A stretch of 64,000 nucleotides of DNA from Capra hircus (lineage: Eukaryota; Chordata; Mammalia; Artiodactyla; Bovidae). Below are positions 11,657 through 48,523 of the stretch, piece after piece. The stretch is taken from assembly GCF_001704415.2 (NCBI RefSeq), contig NC_030808.1, positions 132,447,089 to 132,511,088 on the forward strand, written 5' to 3'. Under the pieces are notes generated by a model. The model was not told where the DNA came from. It saw only the letters and a program-made list of their open reading frames with translations, and ran no database searches. Position numbers and translations under genes: made by a program. The number at the start of each line of letters is the position of its first letter. The stretch's first letter is position 1.

Positions 11657-11950
11657 GTAGGATGATGGTTTGAAGCATAAGCTTTAGAGTCAGATGGCAC
11701 TAGGTATGGATCCTTACTCTATCACTTAAAATCTATAGATGCTCTGAACCTGTTTCCTCCTCTGTAATATAGGCATATTAATCACTTACTTCATAGGATG
11801 ACTGTGAGACTTAAATTTATGCCTGTTCATCGTCGTCCATTCAGTTGTTCAGTTCGACTTTATAACTCCATGAACTGCAGCATGCCAGCTTCCCTGCTCT
11901 TCACCATGCCCCTTAGAACACAGCATTTGGTACATAATAAACCCTCAAGA
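11657..11950 (+). repeat. MIR SINE interrupted by a ruminant retrotransposon fragment
   Basis: The left part (11,657-11,819) has MIR landmarks AAGCTTTAGAGTCAGATGG, CCTGTTTCCTCCTCTGTAAT and TCATAGGATGACTGTGAGAC. The right part (11,911-11,950) resumes with CTTAGAACACAGCATTTGGTACATAATAAA. Between them lies a ~90-nt Bov-tA/BovB tail in reverse. Confidence 0.65.
11820..11910 (-). repeat. Bov-tA/BovB tail fragment in reverse, inside MIR
   Basis: GTCGTCCATTCAGTTGTTCAG, ACTCCATGAACTGCAGCATGCC and TTCCCTGCTCTTCACCATG match a diverged BovB-type 3' tail. The fragment is inserted in the MIR described separately. Confidence 0.6.
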
Positions 11951-12121
11951 GAAGAGTGTATTTATTAATACTATTAAGATTTTATTTGCTATTTTACATC
12001 TTTCTCCCTTTTCATTAGAGCATGATTCCTTAGCATAAACTTTTAGCAACCTCATGATAAAAATCCTTACTCATTAGCTCCTTATTGCTGACAGGATAAT
12101 AGCCAAGTAATTTAACATGGC

Positions 12122-12360
12122 ATTTTTTTTTAATATAAATTTATTTATTTTAATTGGAGGTTAATTAATTTAAAATATTGTATTGGTTTTGCCATATACC
12201 ATATACACGTGTATACAGGTATACACGTGTTCCCCATCCTGAACCTCCCTCTGTACCATCTCTGTGGGTTGTCCCAGTGCACCAGCCCCAAGCATCCAGT
12301 ATCATACATCAAACTTGGACTGGCGATTTGTTTCATATATGATATTATACATAACATGAC
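12122..12360 (-). repeat. Ruminant L1 3'-UTR fragment, reverse orientation
   Basis: The T-rich start is followed by TTTTAATTGGAGGTTAATTA, a CACGTGTATACAGGTATACACGTG palindrome-like stretch, TTCCCCATCCTGAACC, CACCAGCCCCAAGCATCCAG and CTTGGACTGGCGATTTG. The last blocks recur in the L1 3' end at 59.8-59.9 kb. Confidence 0.7.
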
Positions 12361-13848
12361 ATTTTAAATTGTATTCCATTTAAATGGAAATGGGTCCTCT
12401 TTCTCTTGTTTTCTCTCACCACTCTCCTCCCATTTGCACCCCAACAGTAGTCTCTCAAAAGCACCTCCAGGCTTTTGAACATTCTGTGCCTTCTGAAACA
12501 CCTTTCCTTACAGGTAGATGACTTTTAGTTGTTCAAAACTCTTTTTAGCAACCCTGCTGTGACTGCTCTTGACTCTGGGTTAAGCTTTCCGATGTAAGGA
12601 CTCCTTAAATTCTTTTGTGACTGCCTATTCTCTTGTCTCTTTCCCCTGTTGCTTTATGAGTCTTTGAAATTAAAGAAGATCAAGAAATGTTGAGGTTTGA
12701 TTGTTGGATGTTAATCTACAGGAACATTAAAGTTTCTGGAGACAGTGTCCTTTTTACTACTCTGCACAAGAGGGTCTTATTCCTTCAAAATAACTGCACT
12801 CATTTTAGCAAAAGGTAATATATGTAATTTTTGAAGTATCATTATTTGGGATGTGAAGATTCCAAAAAGGAATAAGTACTGTCAACTATGCAAAATAGAA
12901 AAGCTTAAAGAATCTTAGTTTCATAGAATACTTTTTTAAAGTTATTTCTATACCAGCCTATGCTCATTTAATTATTCTTCATTACTATTTTAAATATCAA
13001 TATAATACTGAGTTATCTGCATGCATCTTGCTTATTAATCAGTGAATAGAATATGAGCTCTGATATCAGACAGTCCTGCTTTCAATCTTTGCTACTAATA
13101 ACTACTACTTATAATCAATATAAATATTAAATTATACAACAGCCCTCTTACCAGTGCCTGGCACTTTATAGGGACTTGATAAACTTAAATTTCCTTTTAT
13201 AGTTTTCCACTGTTTCATATTGAATGTTGTAATATGGCCATCTGATTAAAATCTATTCACCTATCCAATCTTGGATTAAAGCCCATCTTTCTATGAAGCT
13301 GTCTCCAACTCAGCCATGTCTGTCTGCTACAATTAGAGTTGATACCAAAAAATCAAACAATTACTCTATGATTGGTCTAACTCCCTGCTAAAATATTAAC
13401 TCTTTGAGAACATGGACACTATCTTAAAGTTATCTTTTTGCCTTGACATTTTGCCGAATGCTGAGAATATGGGAAAAATTCAGTACATGTTTATTGCTTA
13501 ATTGGTTTTTTTTTCAGATGCTGCTGCATTTCCTCATTTTACATCTAGTATCTATAATAGGAATGACTATCAATTTTAATACCAGCCCAAGTAAACCATA
13601 TTTATAAAGGAAATATGTTGGAGGAAATCATACTGAGCATTCCAAAGCGAAATTGAACAGAGTATTTGGGATTATCAGTTTCGCTGCCCCTTCCATTAGG
13701 ATAACTAGGAAATTATGATTTGGTTCCCAGTGATAAATTTGGTTTTGTGAATTTCCTTAACAATAAACTGGTTCGGCTATTTTCCATTTATTATTTCTTC
13801 AGTTTTCAAGGATACTGTAATTCATGCTTGCAAATTTGTGTCTTACAG

Positions 13849-37126
<23,278 letters not shown>

Positions 37127-37797
37127 AGTCTGAAGAAAATTTACAAATCTGGAACTCTATTATTTAGAGCTAGAGGCCTATATACTGTGATAGCTTGTAT
37201 GGGGAAAAAAACACTTTTGATGTGATCTGATTTGTTTTTTAATCAAATGATTAAGGTCAATCTCTTTTTGCAGTGACAGAAGAGGCGCATGTAAATTACC
37301 CAAGGGAATGTTGGTGAATGTCACCTCAGAAAGACTGACCTGAAAAATCATTTGTGTCCTATTATTGGACTTATCCCAGTACAGATGTGTGTGTTTTTCT
37401 GGAGGGAGGAAGAAATTTTAAATTTTTAAAACAGCTGTCAAGATAAACACTGTAATACACCTGTTTTATGAAAACTCAGCATTGAGTAAAAAAAAAAATA
37501 TTTTTAACTTTATTTTCCTGTTGTACAATTTAAGAACCGTTTTAACATTTTGCCTTTTTATGTTTTAAAAGCTAACCATTTTTATTAAACCTATGAGTAA
37601 GCAGCTCACCCTAATTGCCGAAGAGTGTTTTTGGAGCTCACTGGATTTGGTTGACCATGTGGAATACGGGATTATGGAGGAGCAGAATATTGACAAGCTA
37701 TGATGAAATTCTGACAGTGCATCTCTGCCAAAAACCACACACCCTCTGTGGACATGGATATGAATTCCCAGATTTTATATACTCTTGAATAAAAAGG

Positions 37798-37803
37798 TTT
37801 ATT
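37798..37803 (+). promoter_or_regulatory. STAG1: Candidate STAG1 proximal poly(A) signal
   Basis: AATAAA about 672 nt after the stop codon, in CTTGAATAAAAAGG. No strong GT-rich element is evident in the next 50 nt, although a T-rich stretch follows. Use of the site is not shown by sequence alone. Confidence 0.4.
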
Positions 37804-37959
37804 TTTATTTATAAGGGGGCATAAAATAAGAAATGTCCATGCAGCCATTTTTCCAACAGATGCTGTACACCGTTCATTTTATATAGAATAGGGAGATTCA
37901 AATACAGTACATTTTCTATTGGTATTTGTTCTGTGCATTTTTAGCAACTTCTACCAGCA

Positions 37960-37965
37960 AATAAA
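37960..37965 (+). promoter_or_regulatory. STAG1: Candidate STAG1 middle poly(A) signal
   Basis: AATAAA in CAGCAAATAAAGTATTCTC, about 834 nt after the stop. GT- and T-rich sequence (TGGTTCTCAAGTTATCAGTTTG) follows within 20-40 nt, which makes it a better candidate than the site at 37798. Confidence 0.5.
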
Positions 37966-38533
37966 GTATTCTCAGTAAAACAAAAATGGTTCTCAAGTTA
38001 TCAGTTTGCTGTTTTTACCACTTATTTCATGCCCTGCCAAATTCAAGTTACATGGACTTCCATTTTCTTAAAAAGATAATCATGAACTCCCTTGCCATGC
38101 AAACGTAATTTTAAGTGTAACATAACCGTGTCTACTTCCCATGCACTCAATACCCTTATGCACCAATTTTGTGAATTAAGTTTACCAATTATAGAAGTAT
38201 GTGCTGCATAGAAGTCTGTGCTTAGAGGGTGAAGTTCTTAAGCTTACCTTGAAATACAGCTACATTTCAGTGTTAAATGTGCATATTAAGGATAATTCTT
38301 TGGGGAAAAGAAATTATGAATCTTCAGGACAGCCTTCGATGGTTTAGAGTTACATTCTGCTTAGACTTTTATGACTTGCTGCTACTGTTATTTTAAAAAG
38401 CCCACTTAGTTTCTTCCTTTCTGATTTTAAAAGTAAGCCTCAGAATTTGCAAACCAATCCACCACAGCTGTTTCCCGGCTGGTTTTTAAAGTAGCTGCAA
38501 CAGAATGATGAGGCTCTGCTTTCCCTTTTTACC

Positions 38534-38550
38534 AAAAAAAAAAAAAAAAA
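38534..38550 (+). repeat. A17 run in STAG1 3' UTR
   Basis: Seventeen A in a row, after TTCCCTTTTTACC, inside the transcribed 3' UTR. A T run of similar length lies at 39,183-39,197, beyond the last poly(A) signal. Confidence 0.9.
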
Positions 38551-39074
38551 GGTGTTTTTTAAAAAACAAATCTGTGCACCCAGTGACTATGTGGGAAAGC
38601 AAAATGGGTTATTTTATTCATCCTTTTAGTAAACAAACTTCTCAACATTTGTACAGTTCTGAAAAATACTTGGTCACCAAAAATGTTTTATCTGCTAATT
38701 TAGCTATTCCTGGGCTCCATTTAGGGGGGCTGGGATATCGCTTTCTTCCAGAAATATGGATTTCACTGGACGTGATGGGGCAGGGATGACCGGACTGTCC
38801 ACCACACCAGCCCTGGCACCTGCACAGATTGGTCCTTTGCTGGACAGTTTCATGTGGAAAAACCAGTGCCGACTTAGAATCGTAGACAACCACACGACAG
38901 AAAAGGCTTAGTATCTACTCCAATGGGTTTCCAGTTTAGTTTGAAGTCAATCGAATTTTTGTATTTTCAGTGTCTCCTTGATTGGTTTTGCTAGTAATTC
39001 TGTAAATTGTACATTTGCAATATGAGGTTTTTTTCCTTTTGTACAATTTGAAACTGATGCTTCACCTTTCCTTT

Positions 39075-39080
39075 AATAAA
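39075..39080 (+). promoter_or_regulatory. STAG1: Likely main STAG1 poly(A) signal
   Basis: AATAAA in CCTTTAATAAACTGTTC, with a downstream GT-rich element (CTTGTGGTAGTCATCC) about 20 nt later. This is the classic layout, with cleavage expected around 39092-39100. It gives a 3' UTR of about 2 kb. Confidence 0.75.
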
Positions 39081-41364
39081 CTGTTCAAAATCAGGCTTGT
39101 GGTAGTCATCCTATTGTTCATATCAGGTAAAGCTTGAAAGAGGTGGTTTCTCATCCTGTCCAACAGAATGATGAGGCTTTCCTTTTTTTTTTTTTTTAAC
39201 CAAGAACTGAGAATTTGCTCTTTAGGATAATTTGTTAAAACAGCAAATCACTGTTATCAGTGAGGCTTTACTTTTTTAAGCAAGTAGAATTTTAAGACTA
39301 GCTCATCAGTTTTCTTTCATCCATTGGATTTCCTTGGAGAGGGAAAGACTGGTTAGACCAAGTGAGCATTCAAGAGGAAGTCTCTTGTGGGCTGAGTGTT
39401 GGGGGAGGCATTCATGGATTATCAAATGGTCTGAAGCCTGGGACCTTCCCCCGCCTGAGATCCAGACCCAGCACTTATGCACGACCATGCCCTTTAAAGA
39501 CCACTTGTGTTCTATGTGGCTGCCAAAGTGAAGGTTTCTCTTGACACCGCTGCCAGATGTCACTGCACAAAATCACAACCTACACTTTACGGGCCCCACC
39601 GTGTTCTCTGGGCTGTGGTCATTAGATGGCCTGAGATGTCCATGAGAAGCAGCAGGAACGCAGGGGATAAATGGGCAGCGGGGACTCTGGGGCAGCCAAA
39701 GATGGAAGGTGATTAAGTTGGGGCTCTAGCAGCTCATCTTGAAGGTTTGTGCTTATGAGATTAGACCAGGGCTTTACCCAGGTGTGATTCTACTACCCTG
39801 GCTAAGTTGGCCCTGCTCTCAGAAAAGAATCAAACAAGGAGCAGGATCTTCCTGGGAAGCAAAGGCTTAGTGCCTGTTCAGGTTCTTCATAGCAGACCAA
39901 ACTCAGGTAAGGTTCCATCCCTGCCCTCCTAAGTGCCCTGCTCTGCAGAGGAGAAGGATAGCTTTCAACTCCCAAGGACACAAATTATCACAAAGACAGT
40001 AGGGACATGGGAAGTACCTACCTACTAAATACTAAGTAAATCTGGTGACAAGATTCATCATTTTCCTCTAAAAACAAGACCACAGTTGGGAAAGGCATGA
40101 CTAAACACCAGCCCATGAGAATTCAGTGCCACTCTGTAACCCACAGAGGCTGGTCTACTGGACAAAGCTGCCAAGATCTTAACAGCCTCATGTCTCCTTC
40201 ACCACCAGCTTGGTTTTCAAATGGGCCAAATCCTAGATTGGCAGACCCCAGAAACTGGATTGGCCGAGCAACTTCAAGCTGTTGAGCCACACACTAGCGT
40301 ACCTATATGATTCTTCCTTAGCCAGGAAGCCTCTAAAAACCCCAGAATCTGCCACCACTCCTTTCCCAGTTCCCACTGCTTAATCTTACTGCTGGTGCCA
40401 AAGAGAAGTACAAAGGACCCCTGGCCAAACATCTCTACCCACTAGGAACTTATCACCTAGCTTGGAAGACAAAACTAGGTTTCAGGTCTAAAAAGGAAAG
40501 GAGGGTGAGGAATGCACCATAAGCTGCTTTAAAAAATACATGTTATGAGCAGAATCATTTCAATACAAGTTGAGATGAACTGCATGAGCAGACTGGAGCT
40601 ACTTGAAGCAAGACAGTATTCTCAAAACTCACTAGAGGCAGGACAGGGACATACCTGTGGGCTCCAGACTCTGGAGAGCAGGGTGCTATCCATTAGAAGT
40701 GCTAGAAATGCAACAAGATCTGGACATGGATTTCTGGCTTAGCAGGAGGCCACAGAGATGGGCAAGAGGTGGGGGAAGACCGTTGTAAAAGAACTCGGAA
40801 CCCAACTAGAGTGGGAGATTTCCATTCTCCAACAGAGGGAAGATGCTCAAGAAAAATAACTAGGGGCATAAACCTATCCATCCAGAATGGTGGGGTGACT
40901 GGCAGAAATGGGAAAAACGGATGGTAGTCACATGTGGGTTAAGTTGAGCTTCAAATGATATAATCAAGCAGGGCTTACAGACCTTTGGAGCTAAGAGTCT
41001 GGAACAGAAAGTCATCAGGGATTGGAGGATTCAGAATTCTCACCTCAGAGAAGCACACCCGTGCTTTAATCTTCATGTTGGAATCCCTTAAAATCACCAT
41101 TGCTGGTATAACAATAGTTTACATACTCAGAAAAATAAAATCAACAAGGGTGGGGGAAAAAACTCTATAAAGTAGTCTACAAACATAAAGGACTGATTCT
41201 TTAAAAATGATAACCACCCAAGTTACTAATCCAAACAACCATGTACCTTCTGTTTGGAAACAATTACAAAAAAGTCTTGAACTTTAGGTTTGATGTTGAT
41301 AAAGCTGTAGTATCTCTGAAATTGGTGTTTACTGTAGGACTAAGCAAGTGAGTAAAATACCCTT

Positions 41365-41578
41365 AAACAACACAGGTTTCAACTGGGCAAGTCCACTTAT
41401 ACAGATTTTTCAACAGTAACTACTACAGTACTACATGGCACACAGTTGATTGAATCCTGGATGTGGAACCACAGATTGGATCTGCATATAGGGAGAACCA
41501 ACTATATTTTACATGGCTTCTTGATGTTAGGAGGGCAGGCTCCCCTAACCCCCACATTGTTCAAGGGTCAAGTATATA
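41365..41578. mobile_element. Tigger-like DNA transposon fragment
   Basis: AACAACACAGGTTTCAACTGGGC with CAAGTCCACTTATACAGATTTTTC at the left and CCCCTAACCCCCACATTGTTCAAGGGTCAAG at the right are the terminal parts of a Tigger-type element with its middle missing. It is the same family as the piece at 31,262. Confidence 0.65.
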
Positions 41579-42166
41579 CTGAATAAGAGCCCATTTCATC
41601 AGTGTAGGAGAAGACCTAATTATGGAATAAAAGAAAGGCAAATAACTTATCCATTAGAGTAGAATTAGAAGCTTCAGTATGAACTCATTTTCAAAAATAT
41701 ACATAATATATATATTTTCATGTATATATGTTCCCCATGTACATATATATACACACACATACCAGGATAAATCTTTCTTAGTCCGCTGAAAATACCTAGA
41801 AGCAATGACAACCCAGTATCAATGTGAAAATCTAGGGTCAATGTTTGCATTCAAATTTCATCTACTAAAAGAAGCCATGGCTCTAAGAAAAACATCATGA
41901 ACCTAATATATTATCCTGTGTCAAAAAATAAGAAAGGGCACAAAAAATTACTGTAACAGACCAAAAGGACTAAGAAACCAGCTTGAAAGAGCACCCCTCC
42001 GGCCATATCAGGAAATTCTGAACATCAAAATGTGTAACATTAAATCTTTAAAGAACCCATGATGGAATATATTCATTCACTAAAAACAAGCATTTATGAA
42101 ATTATATACCAAGCACAGATTTCAGCTATGAATATATGATTCTCAATCTCAAGAAAGCCTAGGCTG

Positions 42167-42545
42167 GGGCTTCCCTGGTGGCTCAGTGGTAAAGAATCCT
42201 CCTGCCAATGCAGGAGACATGGGTTTGATCCCTGGTCCGGTAAGATCCCACATGCCTCAGAGTAACTGAGCCCGTGGACCACAACTACAGAGCCTGTGCT
42301 GGGCGCCGCAACTCCTGAGCCCCGCAACTCCTGAGCCCGCCCGCCACCTGGGAGCCGCAAGTTCTGAGCCCGCCCGCCGCAACTCCTGGGAAACCATATG
42401 CCCTAGAGCCCGTGCCCCGCAACGAGAAGCCTGAGCAGGGCAAGCACGAGTAGCCCCGACTTGCCACAACTAGAGAAAAGCCCACACAACAAAAAAGACC
42501 CAGCCCAGCCAAAAATCATACATAAATGCAAAAAAAAAAAAAAGA
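42167..42545 (+). repeat. CHR-type tRNA-derived SINE with GC-rich internal tandem
   Basis: Head GGGCTTCCCTGGTGGCTCAG, then GATCCCTGGTCCGGTAAGATC, CCACAACTACAGAGCC and a 3' end GCCAAAAATCATACATAAATGC before a 14-nt A tail. Between them, CGCAACTCCTGAGCCC is perfectly repeated at 42,307-42,322 and 42,323-42,338, with looser copies to about 42,390. This makes the body longer and more GC-rich than usual. Confidence 0.85.
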
Positions 42546-42645
42546 AACCCTGGGGTGAAGGTGTGGGACAGGGAGAAAAATGTAACCAACTAGTATAATG
42601 TGTGTTTGAAAATCTGATAGGGTGATAGGTAGTATAGTAAGAAAA

Positions 42646-42818
42646 GGCTTCCCTAGTGGCTCAGACAGTAAAAAGTCTGCCTGCAATTGCAGGACCACCT
42701 GGGTTCAATCCCTGGACTGGGAGAATGGCAACCCACTCCAGAATTCTTGCCTGAAGAATTCCCAAAGGAGCCTAGCGGGATACAGTCCATGGGGTCCCAG
42801 AGTCAGACACAACTGAAC
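42646..42818 (+). repeat. Bov-tA SINE with 12-bp target duplication
   Basis: GGCTTCCCTAGTGGCTCAGAC to GTCAGACACAACTGAAC. ATAGTAAGAAAA flanks it at 42,634-42,645 and 42,819-42,830, so both ends are defined. Confidence 0.9.
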
Positions 42819-43949
42819 ATAGTAAGAAAAATAAACTATTTCAGGAAAACTGTTTAAAAATGAAAAAATAATTTACACATCTAAATTGACACTAAAAATT
42901 TTTTTGAAGAGAAAACTCCTTCCTTCCTTCCTTATGGATAAAATGATAGGATCAGAAATATAGTATTTTATAACCCACACAGAAAAGCTGATTGAGGCAA
43001 GAATCATACTACAAGTACTAGACAAAAGTGTGCTGACAGGCTTACAAAATGCCCCCAGATTCATTACTAATTACAAAGAGAAAATTACAAAGGCTGTCAT
43101 CTTTGCAGCTGTTACCTTAACCAAGTGATCAGATTCAATTTCATCAATAATGGGAAAAAACTAACATGTGCTTCCTAATGTAATATAAGAAAAGAACACT
43201 CTTGTGAATTATTCGTACCTGGATCTAAATGTCTGTAAACAGACAGACCCAAACTGAGTGACTGTCTACAAAATATTTTACAAACATGCTTCAAAAATGT
43301 CAGTCTCATTAAAGACCATGTAAGACAATGAGCCTTGTTTCACAGGAAATAAACACTGAAATCTGGAGAGACAAAGAGTTATGATTCTGCAACTTACTCT
43401 CAAACAGGTCAATAAAAATAGGAATTATACATTTATGTAGAAGATGAAGCAATTTTAGAAAGTGTTAAGAACTGGAGAATCTAGGTAAAGAGTATACAAC
43501 TCTTGCCACATTTCCACAGGTTTGAAATTTTCCCAAAAAAGTTTTTTAAATCTGGGAACACATTTCTGGAAAGAAGTTAATATAAGGTAAGCAATTACTA
43601 TACAGCATATGCTTCCTAAGCATCTATCTGATAGACACACACATGTATACAACACAATTATAAATACCTTTAATCCTCAACATTTCCTGAAGGAAACGGA
43701 TAGCATACATCATTTAAATATTATACCATAAAAGTAAGAAAACTGATGCTTAAGCGGATAAGTAGTTCACTCTAAAGGCTTATTATCTCACCTTCAGAGA
43801 AAAAAATTAATTCTTAGGGAAAGAAAGGAAAACAACACACAGATAAAGGTCAGCTCAAAGTGATCACACTAGAGTGTTTGAAAGAAAAAGAAATTTAAGC
43901 TCAAAATATATCAGTTAAGATTTTTAATAAAATAATTTTACAGTAAGGC

Positions 43950-44098
43950 ACAAATGAAATCTTTCTAGAATTTAATAAACTTAGCCATTTCAAGTGATTA
44001 ATGGTATTTAGATTCCCAGGTTTCATGACTGCAAAGGCAGGGGCGTATACAAATGGCCAGGCAGTAATTAGCTCCTGGTTTTTCTTTCCCTGATTCAT
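43950..44098 (-). other. PCCB: PCCB 3' untranslated region
   Basis: This short, A/T-rich reverse-strand segment follows the TAA. It reaches a variant poly(A) signal at 43971-43976 about 120 nt downstream, consistent with the short PCCB 3' UTR in other mammals. The left border is inferred from the signal position, not seen. Confidence 0.65.
43971..43976 (-). promoter_or_regulatory. PCCB: Likely PCCB poly(A) signal (ATTAAA)
   Basis: On the reverse strand the hexamer ATTAAA sits in GTTTATTAAATTCTAG. It is the commonest variant signal, and no canonical AATAAA occurs between it and the stop codon. Confidence 0.6.
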
Positions 44099-47195
<3,097 letters not shown>

Positions 47196-47647
47196 CTAGA
47201 AAGAGAGAAACCAGTCCCAGCCCCACCCACACTGGGCAACCATTCAGAGCTGGTTTCTACAGGGGTACCAAAGTTTCGTCATCAGAGAAACTAAAGGAGA
47301 GCTTCATATTCCAAGAAAAACAGGGGGGACAGGAGACTCCCCCTGGCTCTGGCCAGAGGACCCAGCAGTGGCTCGGCCCCGGCAGCTGGCACCACACCCC
47401 AGCACAGACATCCAGCTTTTGTCTCGTGAGCTGAAGGGCAGCGGTCACCTGAGGCACAGCCCACCTCACCCCTGGAGCTGCAGTGGGAGGCCCTCATCCA
47501 AGGGCTGGTCTTCTAGAGTCTGTGTAGTTGGAATTGGATTCTGCCTCCATCAGCCACAGCGATGTGTTTGGGGAAATTACTTTCTGAGCCTGAGATTCCC
47601 CACCTTAAAAGGAAGGATGTTACTTCCCCTACTATGGAGGTGGTGGG

Positions 47648-47850
47648 TTAGTCGTGAAGTTGTGTCCAACTCTTGCGACCTTGTGGACTATAGCTCGCCA
47701 GGCTCCTCTGTCCATGGGATTCTCCAGGCAAGAATCCTGGAGTGGGTTGCCATTTGCTTCTCCAGGGGATCCTTCCTGACCCAGGGATCGAACCGGGGTC
47801 CCCTGCATTGCAGGCAGATTCTCTACCAACTGAGCCACCAGGGAAGCCCT
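47648..47850 (-). repeat. Bov-tA SINE, reverse orientation, inside a MIR
   Basis: GTTGTGTCCAACTCTTGCGACC...GGCAGATTCTCTACCAACTGAGCCACCAGGGAAGCCC. The flanks are MIR-like (GAAATTACTTTCTGAGCCTG on the left, ATAGTTGTAAGGATTAAAGGAG on the right). A near-repeat CTACTATGG/CTACCATAG marks the target site. Confidence 0.88.
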
Positions 47851-47960
47851 ACCATAGTTGTAAGGATTAAAGGAGACGGTATCGGTAAAATGGCACAGAA
47901 GAGAATAAGAGCTCAATTACTAGTAAGTCCCCTCACACAGAACGGTCAGCAGAGCATTCT

Positions 47961-48300
47961 ATGAGGCCAGCATTATCCTGATACCAAAACTTCTTGTTTT
48001 GGGACAAGAAAATGCAAAGCAAAATCCCTCATGAAAAGTTCTGAAATATTAGAAAAACACTGCCAAGTGCAGTTTAACCCAAGAATCCAGAGTTGATCTC
48101 ATGTGTGAAAAGCAGTGAAATTATTAAAGGAAAAAAACAATACGGTCATCACAACAGATACAAACATCTGAGGAAATCCAATATTCATAATTAAAAACCA
48201 GCAGTAAACTATGAGTGCAATGGAACTTCTACTGTCTGATAAAGAATGTCCATAAAAAACTTAAATACTCATGGATCAGAAGAATATATAAATTCCCAAA
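47961..48300 (+). repeat. Old L1 ORF2 fragment
   Basis: GAGGCCAGCATTATCCTGATACCAAAAC is the L1 reverse-transcriptase motif region. ACAGATACAAACATCTGAGG and GAGTGCAATGGAACTTC continue in degraded form. Confidence 0.6.
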
Positions 48301-48307
48301 CTGAACT

Positions 48308-48510
48308 ATGCCAGTGCTGTCCAAGAGAACTTTCATGAAGAAAATGTTCTCTGACTCTGTTATTTGTTGACATAGAAACAACTAGACACATGTGGCTACT
48401 GAACACCTGAAACATGATAGGGAAAGTGAGAGACTAAGCTCCTAATTGTATTGAATCTTAATTACTTACACTATTTTATTATTTTAGATTTAAAGCTTAA
48501 TAGGCTAGCA
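48308..48510 (+). mobile_element. MER5A-like hAT DNA transposon relic
   Basis: CAGTGCTGTCCAAGAGAACTTTC, CACATGTGGCTACTGAACACC and TTGTATTGAATCTTAATTACTT match the MER5 pattern. Non-autonomous and old. Confidence 0.75.
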
Positions 48511-48523
48511 TAGCTGGAAAAAT

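Larger units (their letters stand above)
1..13848 (+). other. STAG1: STAG1 intron (left part cut by window edge)
   Basis: There is no exon in these 13.8 kb: no open frame matches the STAG1 segment that precedes EDLLVL. The sequence is A/T-rich. It holds an old L1-like stretch (1.1-1.55 kb), a CHR-type SINE (5.24 kb), MIR (6.3 kb), an L2-like piece (7.2 kb), a SINE/BovB cluster (7.68-8.88 kb), a BovB and LTR-like complex (9.2-11.5 kb), a MIR split by a ruminant insertion (11.66-11.95 kb) and a piece of L1 3' end (12.12-12.36 kb). I see nothing specific in 1,550-5,230 or 12,360-13,848 beyond short A- and T-runs. Confidence 0.85.
37127..39100 (+). other. STAG1: STAG1 3' untranslated region
   Basis: About 2 kb follow the stop without an intron or interspersed repeat that I recognise. 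Three AATAAA hexamers (37798, 37960 and 39075) give candidate ends. A run of 17 A at 38534-38550 lies inside the longest form and could cause internal oligo-dT priming in cDNA data. The expected length of the STAG1 3' UTR (about 2 kb) favours the last signal as the main end. The exact cleavage base is inferred. Confidence 0.8.
39101..43949. other. Intergenic region between STAG1 and PCCB
   Basis: 4.85 kb separate the two 3' ends. I see no gene, although there are short open frames on both strands around 39.3-39.7 kb. It holds a Tigger-like piece (41.37 kb), an AT-rich microsatellite-like tract (41,695-41,760), a GC-rich CHR-type SINE (42.17 kb), a Bov-tA SINE (42.65 kb) and a short (TTCC)4 run at 42,914-42,931. 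Nothing was recognised in 39.2-41.3 or 42.93-43.95 kb. Confidence 0.75.

Noticed and set aside
1..13848. An earlier STAG1 exon in the first 13.8 kb
   Set aside because: No reading frame next to an AG/GT pair gives the expected residues before EDLLVL; the exon probably lies left of the window.
41695..41760. TA/CA repeat tract as a regulatory element or origin
   Set aside because: A simple microsatellite-like tract explains it; no other signal supports function.
42167..42300. tRNA gene candidates in SINE heads here and in other Bov-tA/CHR copies
   Set aside because: These are tRNA-derived SINE heads with degraded arms and a SINE body, not functional tRNAs.
47368..47964. 198-residue + strand open frame across a PCCB intron and a SINE
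   Set aside because: The middle is a Bov-tA SINE read in antisense, and the rest has no conserved motif.
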